Origin: Planctomycetota bacterium
GTDB lineage: Bacteria; Planctomycetota; UBA8108; UBA1146
Direction: 5' to 3'
Length of the DNA stretch: 56,501 bases
Assembly: GCA_018694835.1 (NCBI GenBank)
Contig: JABHOG010000038.1
Location: 1-56,501, forward strand
Part shown: positions 8,054 to 16,910 of the stretch, piece by piece
Layout of the letters: the number at the start of each line of letters is the position of its first letter
Numbering within the stretch: the stretch's first letter is position 1
Translations under genes and position numbers: made by a program
The notes under the pieces: model-generated
What the model was told of the DNA's origin: nothing
What the model saw: only the letters and a program-made list of their open reading frames with translations
Database searches by the model: none

Positions 8054-8425
8054 TTAGACCTCGATGCCTTCCTTGCGGAGAGCCTCGGCAACTGCCTGGA
8101 CCCGCCCGTGATATTTGTATCCATTACGATCGAAACTGAGCCGGGAAATTCCCTTCTCCTTCAATCGCGTCGCCAGAAGGGTCCCCACTGAGGTGGCACC
8201 CTCGACGTTTCCGGAGCTGGCAGACATTCCTTCGCGGACATCCTTGGCCATCGAAGACGCACTGACGAGAGTGACTCCAGTGAAGTCGTCGATCGCCTGA
8301 CAGTAGATGTGCTTGGCACTCCTGTAGACGGTCAATCTCGGTCGATCCGATGATCCCTTGAGGTTCTTGCGGATGTGCTGACGTCTGCGCTTGCGCCGCA
8401 CCAATTTCTTTTTCGTTGCTTGCAT
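8054..8425 (-). CDS. rplR: Large ribosomal subunit protein uL18
   Basis: 123 aa, normal length. Binds 5S rRNA with L5 and L25. Seen: RRKRRRQHIRKNLKGSSDRP, then LTVYRSAKHIYCQAIDD and the C-terminal DRNGYKYHGRVQAVAEALR, which is the family hallmark. It lies between rplF and rpsE. Confidence 0.97.
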   Translation of the reverse strand: MQATKKKLVRRKRRRQHIRKNLKGSSDRPRLTVYRSAKHIYCQAIDDFTGVTLVSASSMAKDVREGMSASSGNVEGATSVGTLLATRLKEKGISRLSFDRNGYKYHGRVQAVAEALRKEGIEV

Positions 8426-8444
8426 CTTGTATTACTCCCGTGGC

Positions 8445-8984
8445 CTACGAGCCGAAGCTCTTCGCCTGTTTGCGACGGACCACTTCGTCGCTATATCTGA
8501 TCCCCTTGCCCTTGTAAGGCTCAGGAGGACGGACCGCGCGTACTACAGCAGCGAATTGTCCGACCTTCTGCTTGTCCAGTCCGCGTGCCACAACCCTGGT
8601 GGGCTCGGGACACTCGCACTCGACTCCATCGGGCAACTGAATCTCTACTGGATGACAGAATCCGATGCTGAGAACCAGTTTCTTACCCTGGACCTTTGCG
8701 TTGTAACCGACCCCGACGATGTCGAGAGTCTTGCTGAATCCTTCGGTCACACCGACGACCATGTTCTGGACCAGTTGCCTGGCGGTTCCATGCATCGTTC
8801 GGGCAATCCGCTCATCGGATCGCTGGGTGAAGGTGACCTGATTTTCCACGACAGCCATTCCAACGGAAGGATGGCAGTCCCAGGAGATCTCGCCCTTTGG
8901 ACCCTTCACGCTGACCTGGTCTCCGGCCACTGCAACAGTGACTCCGGAAGGAATCAGAACCGGTTTTTTTCCTAGCCTGGACAT
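8445..8984 (-). CDS. rplF: Large ribosomal subunit protein uL6
   Basis: 179 aa from the ATG at 8984 (MSRLGKKPVLIPSGV). Located near the L7/L12 stalk base. Two L6 domains are visible, the second ending with PEPYKGKGIRYSDE, a near-invariant signature. An open frame extends 51 codons upstream into the rpsH end but shows no L6 similarity, so the internal ATG is chosen. Confidence 0.97.
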   Translation of the reverse strand: MSRLGKKPVLIPSGVTVAVAGDQVSVKGPKGEISWDCHPSVGMAVVENQVTFTQRSDERIARTMHGTARQLVQNMVVGVTEGFSKTLDIVGVGYNAKVQGKKLVLSIGFCHPVEIQLPDGVECECPEPTRVVARGLDKQKVGQFAAVVRAVRPPEPYKGKGIRYSDEVVRRKQAKSFGS

Positions 8985-8994
8985 CTTTCCCCTC

Positions 8995-9393
8995 CTAGTA
9001 CACGCAGCAGATGACTTCGCCACCCACGTTGTGCTGACGAGCCTCGTTATCGCTGAGAATTCCCCGTGAAGTCGAGACCACCATGATCCCTTGCCCTTCC
9101 CGGACGACCGGCAGATCCGCAACGGAACTGTATACACGGCACCCGGGACTGGAGACGCGGTCGATCTTGCGGATCACCGTTTCCCCTTCAGGACCATACT
9201 TCAACTGGATGGTGATCTCCTTGCTTGGAGTCTCACCCTGCACCTCGAACTCGCCGATGAAGCCCTCCCGCTGGAGAGCCAGCAAGATCTGCTCCTTGAT
9301 TCTGGAGTAGGGTGCGCGCACGGAAGGGCGCCCGAGGGCATTGATATTGCGGATTCTCGTCAAGAGATCTGCAATCGGATCAGTCATACTCAT
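8995..9393 (-). CDS. rpsH: Small ribosomal subunit protein uS8
   Basis: About 132 aa from the ATG at 9393 (MSMTDPIADLLTRIRN), matching family length; a GGAG lies nine bases upstream. An ATG two codons later is also possible. S8 binds the 16S central domain and in E. coli represses the spc operon. The C-terminal STSRGILSDNEARQHNVGGE motif is typical. Confidence 0.96.
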   Translation of the reverse strand: MSMTDPIADLLTRIRNINALGRPSVRAPYSRIKEQILLALQREGFIGEFEVQGETPSKEITIQLKYGPEGETVIRKIDRVSSPGCRVYSSVADLPVVREGQGIMVVSTSRGILSDNEARQHNVGGEVICCVY

Positions 9394-9460
9394 TCTTGTG
9401 GTCTCCTTCGCTCCTGGTGCGACATGCACACTGGTGAGCCATGGGATCTAATGAAAACTA

Positions 9461-9646
9461 TTACCAACTAGCCTTACGAACGCCTGGGATCTCTCCCTTG
9501 GAAGCCATGGTACGGAAGCAAATCCGGCAGATGCCGAACTTCCTGTAATAGGCTCGTGGACGACCGCAAAGTTGACAACGATGGTACGCCCTAGTCGAAA
9601 ACTTGGGCGTCAACTTCTGTTTATTGATCAGGGCTTTTCTCGCCAA
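9461..9646 (-). CDS. rpsN: Small ribosomal subunit protein uS14, short zinc-binding type
   Basis: 61 aa, the short C+ form. Two CxxC pairs (CQLC and CRIC) form a zinc site; [20 protein letters not shown] and the GVRKASW end are typical. S14 is a late 30S head protein. It lies between rplE and rpsH as expected. Confidence 0.97.
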   Translation of the reverse strand: MARKALINKQKLTPKFSTRAYHRCQLCGRPRAYYRKFGICRICFRTMASKGEIPGVRKASW

Positions 9647-9657
9647 AGCCGTGCCTC

Positions 9658-10200
9658 TTATTTCTTCTTGAACGGGAAGCCGAACTGCGACAGCAGAAAA
9701 AGCGACTTCTCGTCATCTGAATTGTTGATGGTGATGCAGATATTCATACCCTGCAGAAATTCGACATCGTCAACTCTCAGTTCGGGAAAGACCAGTTGAT
9801 CGGTCAGGCCCATCGAGTAGTTCCCTCTTCCATCAAAGGCGGTTGACGACACCCCGCGGAAATCTCGAACCCTTGGAAATACTACCGAGATTAATCTATC
9901 CAAAAACTCGTACATGCGGGCACCACGAAGGGTGACCTTGCAACCGATGGCGTTCCCCTCCCTGAGGTGGAAGTTTGCGATCGATTTTTTGGCCCGTGTT
10001 TCTACTGGACATTGGCCAGTGATGAGAGCCAGTTCTGCAGTCGCAGCCTGGATGCGCTTCTTGTTCTCGAGCGCTTTTCCGATTCCACGGTTGACGACGA
10101 TCTTCTGCAACTTGGGGAGGCGCATGGCATTCTTGATGCCGTACTCCTCTCGCAACTTGGCAAGGATCTCATCTTCGTATTTCTTCTTCAATCTTGACAT
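9658..10200 (-). CDS. rplE: Large ribosomal subunit protein uL5
   Basis: 180 aa, normal length. Binds 5S rRNA and contacts P-site tRNA. Seen: [17 protein letters not shown], then [18 protein letters not shown], the [17 protein letters not shown] motif and [16 protein letters not shown]. It lies between rplX and rpsN. Confidence 0.98.
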   Translation of the reverse strand: MSRLKKKYEDEILAKLREEYGIKNAMRLPKLQKIVVNRGIGKALENKKRIQAATAELALITGQCPVETRAKKSIANFHLREGNAIGCKVTLRGARMYEFLDRLISVVFPRVRDFRGVSSTAFDGRGNYSMGLTDQLVFPELRVDDVEFLQGMNICITINNSDDEKSLFLLSQFGFPFKKK

Positions 10201-10217
10201 CTTTTATCCCGCCCCAG

Positions 10218-10529
10218 CTATGCCGGGTCTCCACTACGGGCAGCTACCCGAGTTTTCTTGCCACTGCCGTCTACCTTCATGCTTACTCTTGTCGGCTTAC
10301 CGGACTTCGGATCGACCAGCATCACATTCGAGATGTGCACTGCTGCCTCGAGTTGAATCCGACCACCTTGTGGGTGCTTCTGGCTCTTCCGGAGGTGCTT
10401 GTAGACCATGTTGACGCCCTGAACGACGATCCGTCCAGCACCTCGATCTACTCTCAGCACCTTGCCGCGCTTGCCTTTGTGCGCACCGCTGACGACCTCG
10501 ACCAGGTCATCGCTTTTCAGCCGGGACAT
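10218..10529 (-). CDS. rplX: Large ribosomal subunit protein uL24
   Basis: 103 aa. An assembly initiator near the tunnel exit. The KOW motif DDLVEVVSGAHKGKRGKVLR lies near the N-terminus, followed by VQGVNMVYKHLRKSQKHPQGG. It lies between rplN and rplE. Confidence 0.97.
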   Translation of the reverse strand: MSRLKSDDLVEVVSGAHKGKRGKVLRVDRGAGRIVVQGVNMVYKHLRKSQKHPQGGRIQLEAAVHISNVMLVDPKSGKPTRVSMKVDGSGKKTRVAARSGDPA

Positions 10530-10550
10530 CGTACTCGCCTCTCTCTGGCC

Positions 10551-10919
10551 TCAAACCACTTCTGGTGCGAGGCTGATGATCTTCATGTAGTTCTTTTGAC
10601 GGAGCTCCCGTGCCACAGCACCGAAGATCCTCGTACCCTTGGGGTTTCCGGCTTCATCGACCACAACTACTGCATTTCGGTCAAATCGTACATAGGATCC
10701 ATCTTTTCGGCGAATCCTTTTCTTCGTACGAACGATGACACTCCGGATCACAGCGCCCTGTTTGATTTCACTGGTAGGAAGAGCCTTCTTCACCGAACAG
10801 ATGATGACGTCTCCCACATCCGCGAACTGACGCTTGCTGCCACCGAGCACCTTGATGCACATCACTTTTTTGACGCCACTATTGTCAGCGACATCGAGTC
10901 TGGTTTGCATCTGAATCAT
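10551..10919 (-). CDS. rplN: Large ribosomal subunit protein uL14
   Basis: 122 aa, normal length. Forms intersubunit bridge B8. Recognised by [19 protein letters not shown], the [20 protein letters not shown] region and [17 protein letters not shown]. Its start overlaps the end of rpsQ by 4 nt (ATGA). Confidence 0.98.
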   Translation of the reverse strand: MIQMQTRLDVADNSGVKKVMCIKVLGGSKRQFADVGDVIICSVKKALPTSEIKQGAVIRSVIVRTKKRIRRKDGSYVRFDRNAVVVVDEAGNPKGTRIFGAVARELRQKNYMKIISLAPEVV

Positions 10920-11275
10920 GCGTCACCATCTTCAACGACTTCTGGCGTCATCTCCTGAGGAGTCGGCGCGTCGTCTCTCGGTGCCATGCGGACGATCCTC
11001 TTCAGGTTCCAACGCTTCAGTTTCGACAACGGACGGCACATCTCCAGCTCAACCAGGTCGCCGACTGCGGCTTCACTGGCTTCGTCATGTGCGTAGTACT
11101 TGGTGTGCTTGCGAACGTACTTGCGGTACTTCGTATGCTGGACCAAGCGCTCTGTCTTCACGACCAAAGTCTTCGCCATCGAATCACTCACGACGATACC
11201 CTGAACACACCTAGGCGACTTGCGCGCAGGGGCGTCTGAGTTCACATCCTGAGCGACGGTTTCCTCGCTCATCAT
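10916..11275 (-). CDS. rpsQ: Small ribosomal subunit protein uS17 with extended ends
   Basis: 119 aa, longer than the usual 80-90. The core (residues about 22-98) has [36 protein letters not shown] and [20 protein letters not shown], all typical of S17, a primary 16S-binding protein. An N-terminal stretch of about 20 residues and an acidic Pro/Glu-rich C-terminal tail of about 20 residues are extra. The start overlaps the rpmC stop by one base, implying coupling; a second ATG follows at once. Confidence 0.96.
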   Translation of the reverse strand: MMSEETVAQDVNSDAPARKSPRCVQGIVVSDSMAKTLVVKTERLVQHTKYRKYVRKHTKYYAHDEASEAAVGDLVELEMCRPLSKLKRWNLKRIVRMAPRDDAPTPQEMTPEVVEDGDA

Positions 11276-11493
11276 CAGGCCTCCAGATTCGAGGAGCCAT
11301 CACGCTCCAACGTACGCTCTCGCAGAACTGTGTTCATGCGGGCGATGTCCTTGCGCATTTCTCGGATCTCTCCGGCGCGCTGAGTCTCTTCATTGGCTGC
11401 CTTGAAGCGGATCTTGAAGAGACCTTCACGTCTCTTACGAATCTCGATGGTGAGATCCTCATCCGGAAGCTGCCTGAATTCACTAATCTTCAT
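11275..11493 (-). CDS. rpmC: Large ribosomal subunit protein uL29
   Basis: 72 aa from the ATG at 11493 (MKISEFRQLPDEDLTIEI), the normal L29 length. The helical hairpin with LFKIRFKAANEE and REMRKDIARMNTVLRER is typical; L29 sits at the tunnel exit by L23. The chosen ATG overlaps the rplP stop as ATGA, a coupling signal. A longer open frame upstream lies inside rplP and is not L29-like. Confidence 0.95.
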   Translation of the reverse strand: MKISEFRQLPDEDLTIEIRKRREGLFKIRFKAANEETQRAGEIREMRKDIARMNTVLRERTLERDGSSNLEA

Positions 11494-11909
11494 ACCGTCG
11501 GCCTCCTGCCGACCATTCTCGTTGCCAGACCCAACTTGTGGGCCATCCGGTTGCAAGCGAGACGAGCGGTTTCCATCGGTGCTCCCTGTATTTCGTAAAG
11601 AACCTGACCGGGGCGAACCACTGCAGCCCAGAACTCTGGCTCTCCCTTTCCCTTTCCCATCCGCGTTTCAGCGGGGGTCGAGGTAATCGGCTTGTCGGGG
11701 AAGATCCGGATGTGGACCCTACCCGCACCTGCCAGGGCACGGTTTCCAGCGATACGAGCCGCCTCGATCTGGCGAGCCTTGATCCAACCCGGCTCGATGG
11801 CCATCAGGCCAAACTCACCGATGTGGACAAAGTTCCCACGGGTAGCGTGTCCGCGAACTCGTCCGCGGTGGACTTTTCTACGCTTGACGCGCTTGGGCAT
11901 CATCGCCAT
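11490..11909 (-). CDS. rplP: Large ribosomal subunit protein uL16
   Basis: 139 aa. Organises the tRNA acceptor-end site of the 50S. Family motifs are MPKRVKRRKVHRGRVRG, FGLMAIEPGWIKARQIEAAR and RIFPDKPITSTPAETRMGKG. The start is one of several close ATGs (11909, 11903, 11900); the frame overlaps the rpsC end by up to 32 nt. Confidence 0.97.
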   Translation of the reverse strand: MAMMPKRVKRRKVHRGRVRGHATRGNFVHIGEFGLMAIEPGWIKARQIEAARIAGNRALAGAGRVHIRIFPDKPITSTPAETRMGKGKGEPEFWAAVVRPGQVLYEIQGAPMETARLACNRMAHKLGLATRMVGRRPTV

Positions 11910-12567
11910 GACGTCCGCTTCCCTTCTTCTTCTGGTTCATCACTTCACCTCGGTACACCCAGGCCTTGACCCCGATGATTCCATAGGTGGTCTTCGCCTC
12001 GGCGAAACCATAGTCCACATCTGCTCGGATGGTCGACAGTGGAATGCTGCCCTCGGATGTCTGCTCGGTCCGAGCGATCTCGGCACCACCCAAACGACCC
12101 GAAAGCATCAACTTCACGCCTTTGGCTCCCGACTCCATCGTGACCCGCACCATCTGCTTGAGCACCCGACGGAAGGGCATCCTGCGACGAATTTGGTCCG
12201 ACACGTTTTCAGCCAGTAACTGGGCATTCAGATCGGGGTTCGGGACCTCAACGATGTTGAGACGCACATCCGCTTCTTTACCAATGATGTGCTGCAAGTC
12301 TTCACGGAGCTGCTCGACCTTGGCTCCGCGCTTTCCGATGACCACTCCCGGGCGTGCAGCATGCAGATGAATCGTCACCTGATTACCACTTCGCTCAATC
12401 TCGATCTCGGGGATCCCCGCAGAAAAGTGCTCGTGTTTGATGAAGTTACGGATCCGCTGGTCCTGAACCAATAGCGCACCGAAATCCCTCTTGTTGGCGT
12501 ACCAGCGCGAGGACCAGTTTCTGGTGATCCCGAGGCGCAGGCTAGTTGGTCTGACCTTATGACCCAT
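11878..12567 (-). CDS. rpsC: Small ribosomal subunit protein uS3
   Basis: 229 aa. Part of the mRNA-entry helicase of the 30S. Seen: MGHKVRPTSLRLGITRNWSS, the KH domain with ARPGVVIGKRGAKVEQLRED, and the GRLGGAEIARTEQTSEGSIP motif followed by YGIIGVKAWVYRGEV. The basic C-terminal tail overlaps rplP. Confidence 0.98.
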   Translation of the reverse strand: MGHKVRPTSLRLGITRNWSSRWYANKRDFGALLVQDQRIRNFIKHEHFSAGIPEIEIERSGNQVTIHLHAARPGVVIGKRGAKVEQLREDLQHIIGKEADVRLNIVEVPNPDLNAQLLAENVSDQIRRRMPFRRVLKQMVRVTMESGAKGVKLMLSGRLGGAEIARTEQTSEGSIPLSTIRADVDYGFAEAKTTYGIIGVKAWVYRGEVMNQKKKGSGRHGDDAQARQA

Positions 12568-12572
12568 TGGAG

Positions 12573-12944
12573 CTAGCTCCCCTTCTTCGCGGCAACGCCG
12601 GCTTCCCCGCGGTCCGCGAGGATGATGTTGATATGTGAAGATCGCTTGAGGATTGGAAATGCCATTCCTCGGGCGCGTGGGCGCCAGCGCTTCATCGTCG
12701 GACCTTCATTGATCGTGGCACGCCAGATCACCAGATTTTCCGGGTTGGCGCCGCCTTCCTGGATCGCATTGTGTAAAGCCGACTTGATCACCTTGGCGAT
12801 CATCGGTGCCGCACGTCGATCGCTGAATTTCAGCATATCCAGGGCACCCTCAACCGGCATGTTGCGTACCTGATCGACCACATAACGAGCTTTTCGCGCG
12901 GTGATCCGCGCGTATTTGTGACTCGCCTTGTATTCCATGACCAT
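12573..12944 (-). CDS. rplV: Large ribosomal subunit protein uL22
   Basis: 123 aa. Its long beta-hairpin lines the exit tunnel. Seen: RITARKARYVVDQVRNMPV, KVIKSALHNAIQEGG and the hairpin sequence TINEGPTMKRWRPRARGMAF. ATG at 12944 or two codons later. It lies between rpsS and rpsC. Confidence 0.98.
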   Translation of the reverse strand: MVMEYKASHKYARITARKARYVVDQVRNMPVEGALDMLKFSDRRAAPMIAKVIKSALHNAIQEGGANPENLVIWRATINEGPTMKRWRPRARGMAFPILKRSSHINIILADRGEAGVAAKKGS

Positions 12945-12997
12945 CGGTCCCTCACCTCGGGGTTTTCCAGTGCGTTGGCACCGGATCCCGATCGAAA

Positions 12998-13258
12998 CTA
13001 CTTCTTGCCGTGACTCCCCAATTTGCGAGTCTGGCTGAATTCTCCCAATTTATGTCCCACCATGTTTTCAGTGACCTTGACCGAATTGAAGATCTTGCCG
13101 TTGTGGACAAGAAAGGTCTGGCCAACGAACTCGGGGCAAATGGTACATGCCCGAGACCATGTCTTGATCGGTTCAGTCGATCCAGCATCGATATTCTTCT
13201 GCACTTTTTTCAGCAGTTTCAGGTCGATGTAGGGTCCCTTTTTTAGAGATCTACTCAT
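12998..13258 (-). CDS. rpsS: Small ribosomal subunit protein uS19
   Basis: 86 aa, standard length. In the 30S head with S13. Seen: [39 protein letters not shown] and [17 protein letters not shown]. The gene starts 2 nt after the rplB stop. Confidence 0.98.
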   Translation of the reverse strand: MSRSLKKGPYIDLKLLKKVQKNIDAGSTEPIKTWSRACTICPEFVGQTFLVHNGKIFNSVKVTENMVGHKLGEFSQTRKLGSHGKK

Positions 13259-13260
13259 GA

Positions 13261-14091
13261 TTATTTCTTCTTCCGATTACGGACGATGCTCTTGTTACTG
13301 GCTTTTCCACGACTACGGGTCTTGCCACCCTTGGAAAGACGTCCGGTAGCGGAACAGGGGTGACGTCCCCCTGCAGTCCGGCCTTCTCCTCCACCCATCG
13401 GGTGGGCAACGGGGTTCTTTGCAGTACCCCGCACCTTGGGCCGACGACCGAGCCAACGAGAACGACCCGCTTTACCCAGCTTTACGAGACTGTGATCCCC
13501 ATTGCCAACGGCGCCCACCGTGGCACGACAGGCAGAGTTGACCTGGCGGATCTCTCCGGAAGGCAAGGAGAGCACAGCGACCTTGCCCTCACGGGCGAGC
13601 AACTGTGCACCTCCACCTGCGGAACGGACCAACTTGGCGCCCTGACCCGGGACCATCTCGATGTTATGAATCGTAAGACCGACCGGGATATCCGAGAGAC
13701 TCAGGCTGTTTCCTGGCTTCGGATCCGAGCCGGGTCCAGAACTCAACATCATTCCCACCTCAAGCCCTTTCGGGGCCAAGATGTAACGCTTCTCACCGTC
13801 GACGTAATGAAGCAATGCGATGCGAGCGCTGCGATTGGGATCGTACTCAATGGTCGCAACCCGGGCTGGAATGCCATCCTTGGTGCGCCGGAAGTCGATC
13901 CTTCGATAGAGGCGTTTGTGACCACCTCCTCGATGCTTCGATGTGATATGCCCCTGATTGTTGCGCCCTCCAGTCTTGTGGAGAGGCTCACAGAGGGACT
14001 TCTCGGGTTTCTTTGCCGTGATCTCCTTGAAGTCGGAGACCGAGGCATTTCTGCGACCCGGAGTCGTTGGTTTGTACTTGCGGACACCCAT
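13261..14091 (-). CDS. rplB: Large ribosomal subunit protein uL2
   Basis: 276 aa from the ATG at 14091 ([14 protein letters not shown]), close to the usual 273-277. L2 is required for subunit association and peptidyl transfer. Seen: the [20 protein letters not shown] segment, the [16 protein letters not shown] loop and the catalytic-site loop [10 protein letters not shown]. An in-frame codon nine residues upstream is an alternative start but lacks similarity. Confidence 0.97.
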   Translation of the reverse strand: MGVRKYKPTTPGRRNASVSDFKEITAKKPEKSLCEPLHKTGGRNNQGHITSKHRGGGHKRLYRRIDFRRTKDGIPARVATIEYDPNRSARIALLHYVDGEKRYILAPKGLEVGMMLSSGPGSDPKPGNSLSLSDIPVGLTIHNIEMVPGQGAKLVRSAGGGAQLLAREGKVAVLSLPSGEIRQVNSACRATVGAVGNGDHSLVKLGKAGRSRWLGRRPKVRGTAKNPVAHPMGGGEGRTAGGRHPCSATGRLSKGGKTRSRGKASNKSIVRNRKKK

Positions 14092-14216
14092 GCGGTCCAC
14101 ATCTCCTTCGCCAATCAATGGATCGGCTCTCGAGTTTCTCGGCCAGGACCCTCTTCAAGCCGGGGGTCCACACCATGTTCATCTGACTGGGGCCAACGTG
14201 GCCACGTCAGGAGCGA

Positions 14217-14498
14217 TTAGAGCAGGTCGATCTCGAACCCCGGCTCCAGGGTCACGAACGCCTTCTTGAATGCACTGGTAAATCCGATCGACCGTCCGAC
14301 TCTGCGGCGCTTGCCGTTTTGCATGACAGTGTTCACCTTGCGCACCTTGACATCGAAAATCTTTTCCACCGCTTCTTTGATCTCGATCCGATTGGCAGTC
14401 TTCGCCACCTTGAACGAGTAAGCGTTGTTCTTCTCGACCTGGAAGGTGCTCTTCTCGGTGATGACGGGCTTGACGATGATCGTATGCGGATCCTTCAT
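14217..14498 (-). CDS. rplW: Large ribosomal subunit protein uL23
   Basis: 93 aa, normal length. Docking site for trigger factor and SRP at the tunnel exit. Seen: IIVKPVITEKSTF, then ANRIEIKEAVEKIFDVKV and NTVMQNGKRRRVGRSIGF. The start overlaps the rplD stop by 4 nt. A 125-nt gap without a gene separates its stop from rplB. Confidence 0.97.
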   Translation of the reverse strand: MKDPHTIIVKPVITEKSTFQVEKNNAYSFKVAKTANRIEIKEAVEKIFDVKVRKVNTVMQNGKRRRVGRSIGFTSAFKKAFVTLEPGFEIDLL

Positions 14499-15205
14499 TT
14501 CGAAATCTCCTCACCGAAGTTGGTTTTTTCCCGGTTCTGAATCTCCTCGAACGCATCCTTGGTCAGCAACAGGTTTTGACACCGAAGCAACGAATGCGCA
14601 TTGAAATCACAGACAGGCAGCACCTCAACACCTTCAAGATTCCTCACCGATTTCCAGATACTGCGACGCTCTTCCACCGGCATCTCGCTGGAGAGGCCGA
14701 TCAGGAACGACTTCTGAAAATTCACCGCGGTGGCGAACTTGCGGAAAGGGGAGGTCGAGGGGGCTCCAACGGGGAGCGCTTCGACGATGACGGTCTCGCC
14801 GTCGATCAATTTTGACAGGAGTGCGTGGCGCGTGGCGATTCTCCGCTGCTTGCGAGGGAGACCGTAATCATAGGAGCGAGGACGGGGTCCGAAGGCCACT
14901 CCACCACCGCGCCAGATGGGAGACTTCTTGCTTCCCGCACGAGCTCGGCCGGTACCCTTCTGGCGCCACGGTTTCCGTGGAGAGCCATGAATCTCGGCGC
15001 GAGTCTTGGTGCTGGCTGTACCACGACGCAATCGCCCCTGGTAACGGCGGACCGCTTCCTTGAGAAGCCTGTAGTTGGGGTAATTGGAAACCGTTCCGGG
15101 ATTGAAGGTCTTCTCTCCCTCTGCCTGGCCATCGGTCCCGAAGTAGGGCACCTTGACCGGATCCAGCGTCTGGATCTCTTTCGGTTTATCGAGTCCGGTG
15201 TTCAC
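14495..15205 (-). CDS. rplD: Large ribosomal subunit protein uL4, start uncertain
   Basis: The conserved body is clear: [40 protein letters not shown] and [11 protein letters not shown] are L4 signatures. L4 lines the tunnel and in E. coli regulates the S10 operon. The start is unclear. The open frame reaches a TTG at 15322, 58 nt inside rplC. No ATG lies between the rplC stop and the conserved part. GTG codons at 15223 and 15205 are candidates; 15205 is given here (236 aa against the usual 200-210), with a weak GGAA upstream. Confidence 0.93.
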   Translation of the reverse strand: MNTGLDKPKEIQTLDPVKVPYFGTDGQAEGEKTFNPGTVSNYPNYRLLKEAVRRYQGRLRRGTASTKTRAEIHGSPRKPWRQKGTGRARAGSKKSPIWRGGGVAFGPRPRSYDYGLPRKQRRIATRHALLSKLIDGETVIVEALPVGAPSTSPFRKFATAVNFQKSFLIGLSSEMPVEERRSIWKSVRNLEGVEVLPVCDFNAHSLLRCQNLLLTKDAFEEIQNREKTNFGEEISK

Positions 15206-15264
15206 GGCTCTCGTTCCAATCACTCTGGCTTTTTCGGATCGCCCGAAAAAATCGTTGTTGTGAG

Positions 15265-15897
15265 TTACAGACTTTCTTCCACCATCAAATAGCTTCCGGG
15301 TGATCCCGGAACCGCACCGCAAACGATGAGCAGATTTTGCTCTACATCGCAGTTGACTACCTTCAGGTTTCGCACCTTTACCTTGGCACTGCCCATCTGG
15401 CCTGCCATCTTCTTGCCCTTGATCACTCGTCCGGGATCCTGTGACTGTCCGGTCGAGCCGATCGTTCTCTTACTCTTCGAACCGTGACCTTGCGGACCGA
15501 TGTGATGGTTCCAGCGCTTGACGGTTCCGGCGAATCCTTTTCCCTTGCTGATCCCCTGAACATCCACCTTCTCTACTCCATCAAAGAGTGAGAGATTGAA
15601 GTCCTGACCCTCTTCCAGTTCATGACCTTCTTGAGGAGGGATCTCTCGGATCATCCTCTTGGTCTCGCAACCGACCTTATCGAACAGGCCCGCTTTCGGT
15701 TTGTTCGGATCCTTGTGGGATGCATCGAATCCCACCTGAAGTGCCTCGTAGCCATCCTTGGCGATGCCTTTGACCTGCAACACTGTGCAAGGCCCGGCCT
15801 CGATGAGGGTCACGGGGATCATATTGCCCGATTCATCGAACATCTGGGACATCCCCAGCTTCTTCCCAAGAATCGTTTTTCGTATTCTCTGAGCCAC
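15265..15897 (-). CDS. rplC: Large ribosomal subunit protein uL3
   Basis: 210 aa, normal length. Reaches towards the peptidyl transferase centre. Seen: ILGKKLGMSQMFDESGNMIP, then VDVQGISKGKGFAGTVKRWN and the GSIGSTGQ-like loop RTIGSTGQSQDPGRV. It lies between rpsJ and rplD. Confidence 0.98.
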   Translation of the reverse strand: MAQRIRKTILGKKLGMSQMFDESGNMIPVTLIEAGPCTVLQVKGIAKDGYEALQVGFDASHKDPNKPKAGLFDKVGCETKRMIREIPPQEGHELEEGQDFNLSLFDGVEKVDVQGISKGKGFAGTVKRWNHHIGPQGHGSKSKRTIGSTGQSQDPGRVIKGKKMAGQMGSAKVKVRNLKVVNCDVEQNLLIVCGAVPGSPGSYLMVEESL

Positions 15898-15905
15898 TGG
15901 TTCTC

Positions 15906-16214
15906 CTAGATCTTGATCCGGATGTTCACGCCCGCTGGCATGTTGATCTTCGTAAGGGCATCCATTGTCTTTGAACTCGCTTCGCTGATCTCGATGACAC
16001 GCTTGTGTGTGCGCATCTCAAACTGTTCACGAGACTTCTTGTTGACATGGGGTGAACGCAGGACGGTGTATCTCTCGATGCGTGTCGGCAAGGGAATCGG
16101 TCCGTGGACGCGGGCGCCAGTGCGTTTAGCAGTTTCCACGATGGAAGCAGAAGCTCCATCGAGAACCTTGTGGTCATAGGCTTCCATGCGAATCCGGATC
16201 TTGTTCTTTTGCAT
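15906..16214 (-). CDS. rpsJ: Small ribosomal subunit protein uS10
   Basis: 102 aa, normal length. Head protein of the 30S, which also acts with NusB in antitermination in many bacteria. Seen: [40 protein letters not shown] and [18 protein letters not shown]. It is the first gene of the S10 block, preceded by a leader of about 600 nt with a strong promoter-like site. Confidence 0.98.
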   Translation of the reverse strand: MQKNKIRIRMEAYDHKVLDGASASIVETAKRTGARVHGPIPLPTRIERYTVLRSPHVNKKSREQFEMRTHKRVIEISEASSKTMDALTKINMPAGVNIRIKI

Positions 16215-16817
16215 GAGCGCTCAGTCTCCCGTTCTCCGCACGACTTTGACCGACCGTTTGTCGATCATTGATTTCCTGGTCTTTGCTTCCAGCACACCGG
16301 TGCTGAAAGACGCGCATCCTCGTCCATGATTGGACCGAACTGCCGACTTCATCGATCCAGTCCATCGCTCTAGTCGATCGCTCCGACCCAGGAAACTCGT
16401 TTAACACACGAGCCTGACACCGTTCGCCATTCCGAACCATTCACCGGTTCGGGGTGACCACGGCACCAATTCGATCCCCAACCTGCCAAAGAGCGTGCCG
16501 ACCTTCTTCGTCCTGTACCCTGCCGTCGACCGACTCTTCGATGTTGAAACATCGACCGTCGGCACCACAGCAATGAACGAATCGAACCGGACTGAATCTC
16601 TCACAGCACTGGATCGCGAAGTTGACGATTGAATCGATGAAGAACTGAAGCGAACTCGAAAAACGAGCCCCTCTGTCATCCGAAACAAATCGACCCCGAC
16701 GCTCGCGTCTCTTTCCTCGGTCGCCAAGACTCCCACCACCACTGCATTCGCTGCCCCATGAAAAGGGCGAGGGCGGAGTAGGACTGGAAGTTCGAGCACC
16801 ATCTCTCAAAGCGTGTG
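16215..16817 (-). promoter_or_regulatory. Long 5' leader of the S10 block
   Basis: About 600 nt without a credible gene between the promoter-like site and rpsJ. Small inverted repeats are visible: cagcac/gtgctg at 16290-16305 (loop 4), ctcgt/acgag at 16395-16411, cgatgt/acatcg near 16539-16554 (loop 4) and gccc/gggc near 16753-16768. In E. coli the S10 leader is regulated by L4 through attenuation; a similar role here is inference. Open frames of 130-140 codons in this stretch overlap each other in different frames and resemble nothing known. Confidence 0.5.
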
Positions 16818-16845
16818 ATTGTATGAAGTTGAGACGGGCTGTCAA
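16818..16845 (-). promoter_or_regulatory. Strong sigma70-type promoter of the S10 block
   Basis: On the minus strand a perfect TTGACA -35 (16840-16845) and a TACAAT -10 (16818-16823) are separated by 16 bp. Transcription would start near 16811. The -35 lies within a small inverted repeat (gctgtc, six bases, gacagc at 16838-16855). Confidence 0.7.
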
Positions 16846-16891
16846 CGCCGACAGCACAATTTGGGAAGGATTCTGAGGAAATAAAGGGCAC

Positions 16892-16905
16892 GGGTCCGGC
16901 GACCC
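16892..16905 (-). terminator. Weak terminator-like hairpin after fusA
   Basis: A gggtc/gaccc stem with a four-base loop begins 6 nt after the fusA stop. On the minus strand it is followed, after a few bases, by CCCTTTATTT. The stem is short, so termination would be partial at best. It lies just before the S10 promoter. Confidence 0.3.
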
Positions 16906-16910
16906 TCGGA

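Noticed and set aside
7420..8191. Long frames on both strands across the S5 RGG coding region
   Set aside because: Repeated GC-rich codons keep all frames open; only the S5 frame joins a conserved protein.
16401..16857. Overlapping 130- to 140-codon minus-strand frames before rpsJ
   Set aside because: They overlap each other in different frames, resemble nothing known and cover the S10 promoter and leader hairpins.
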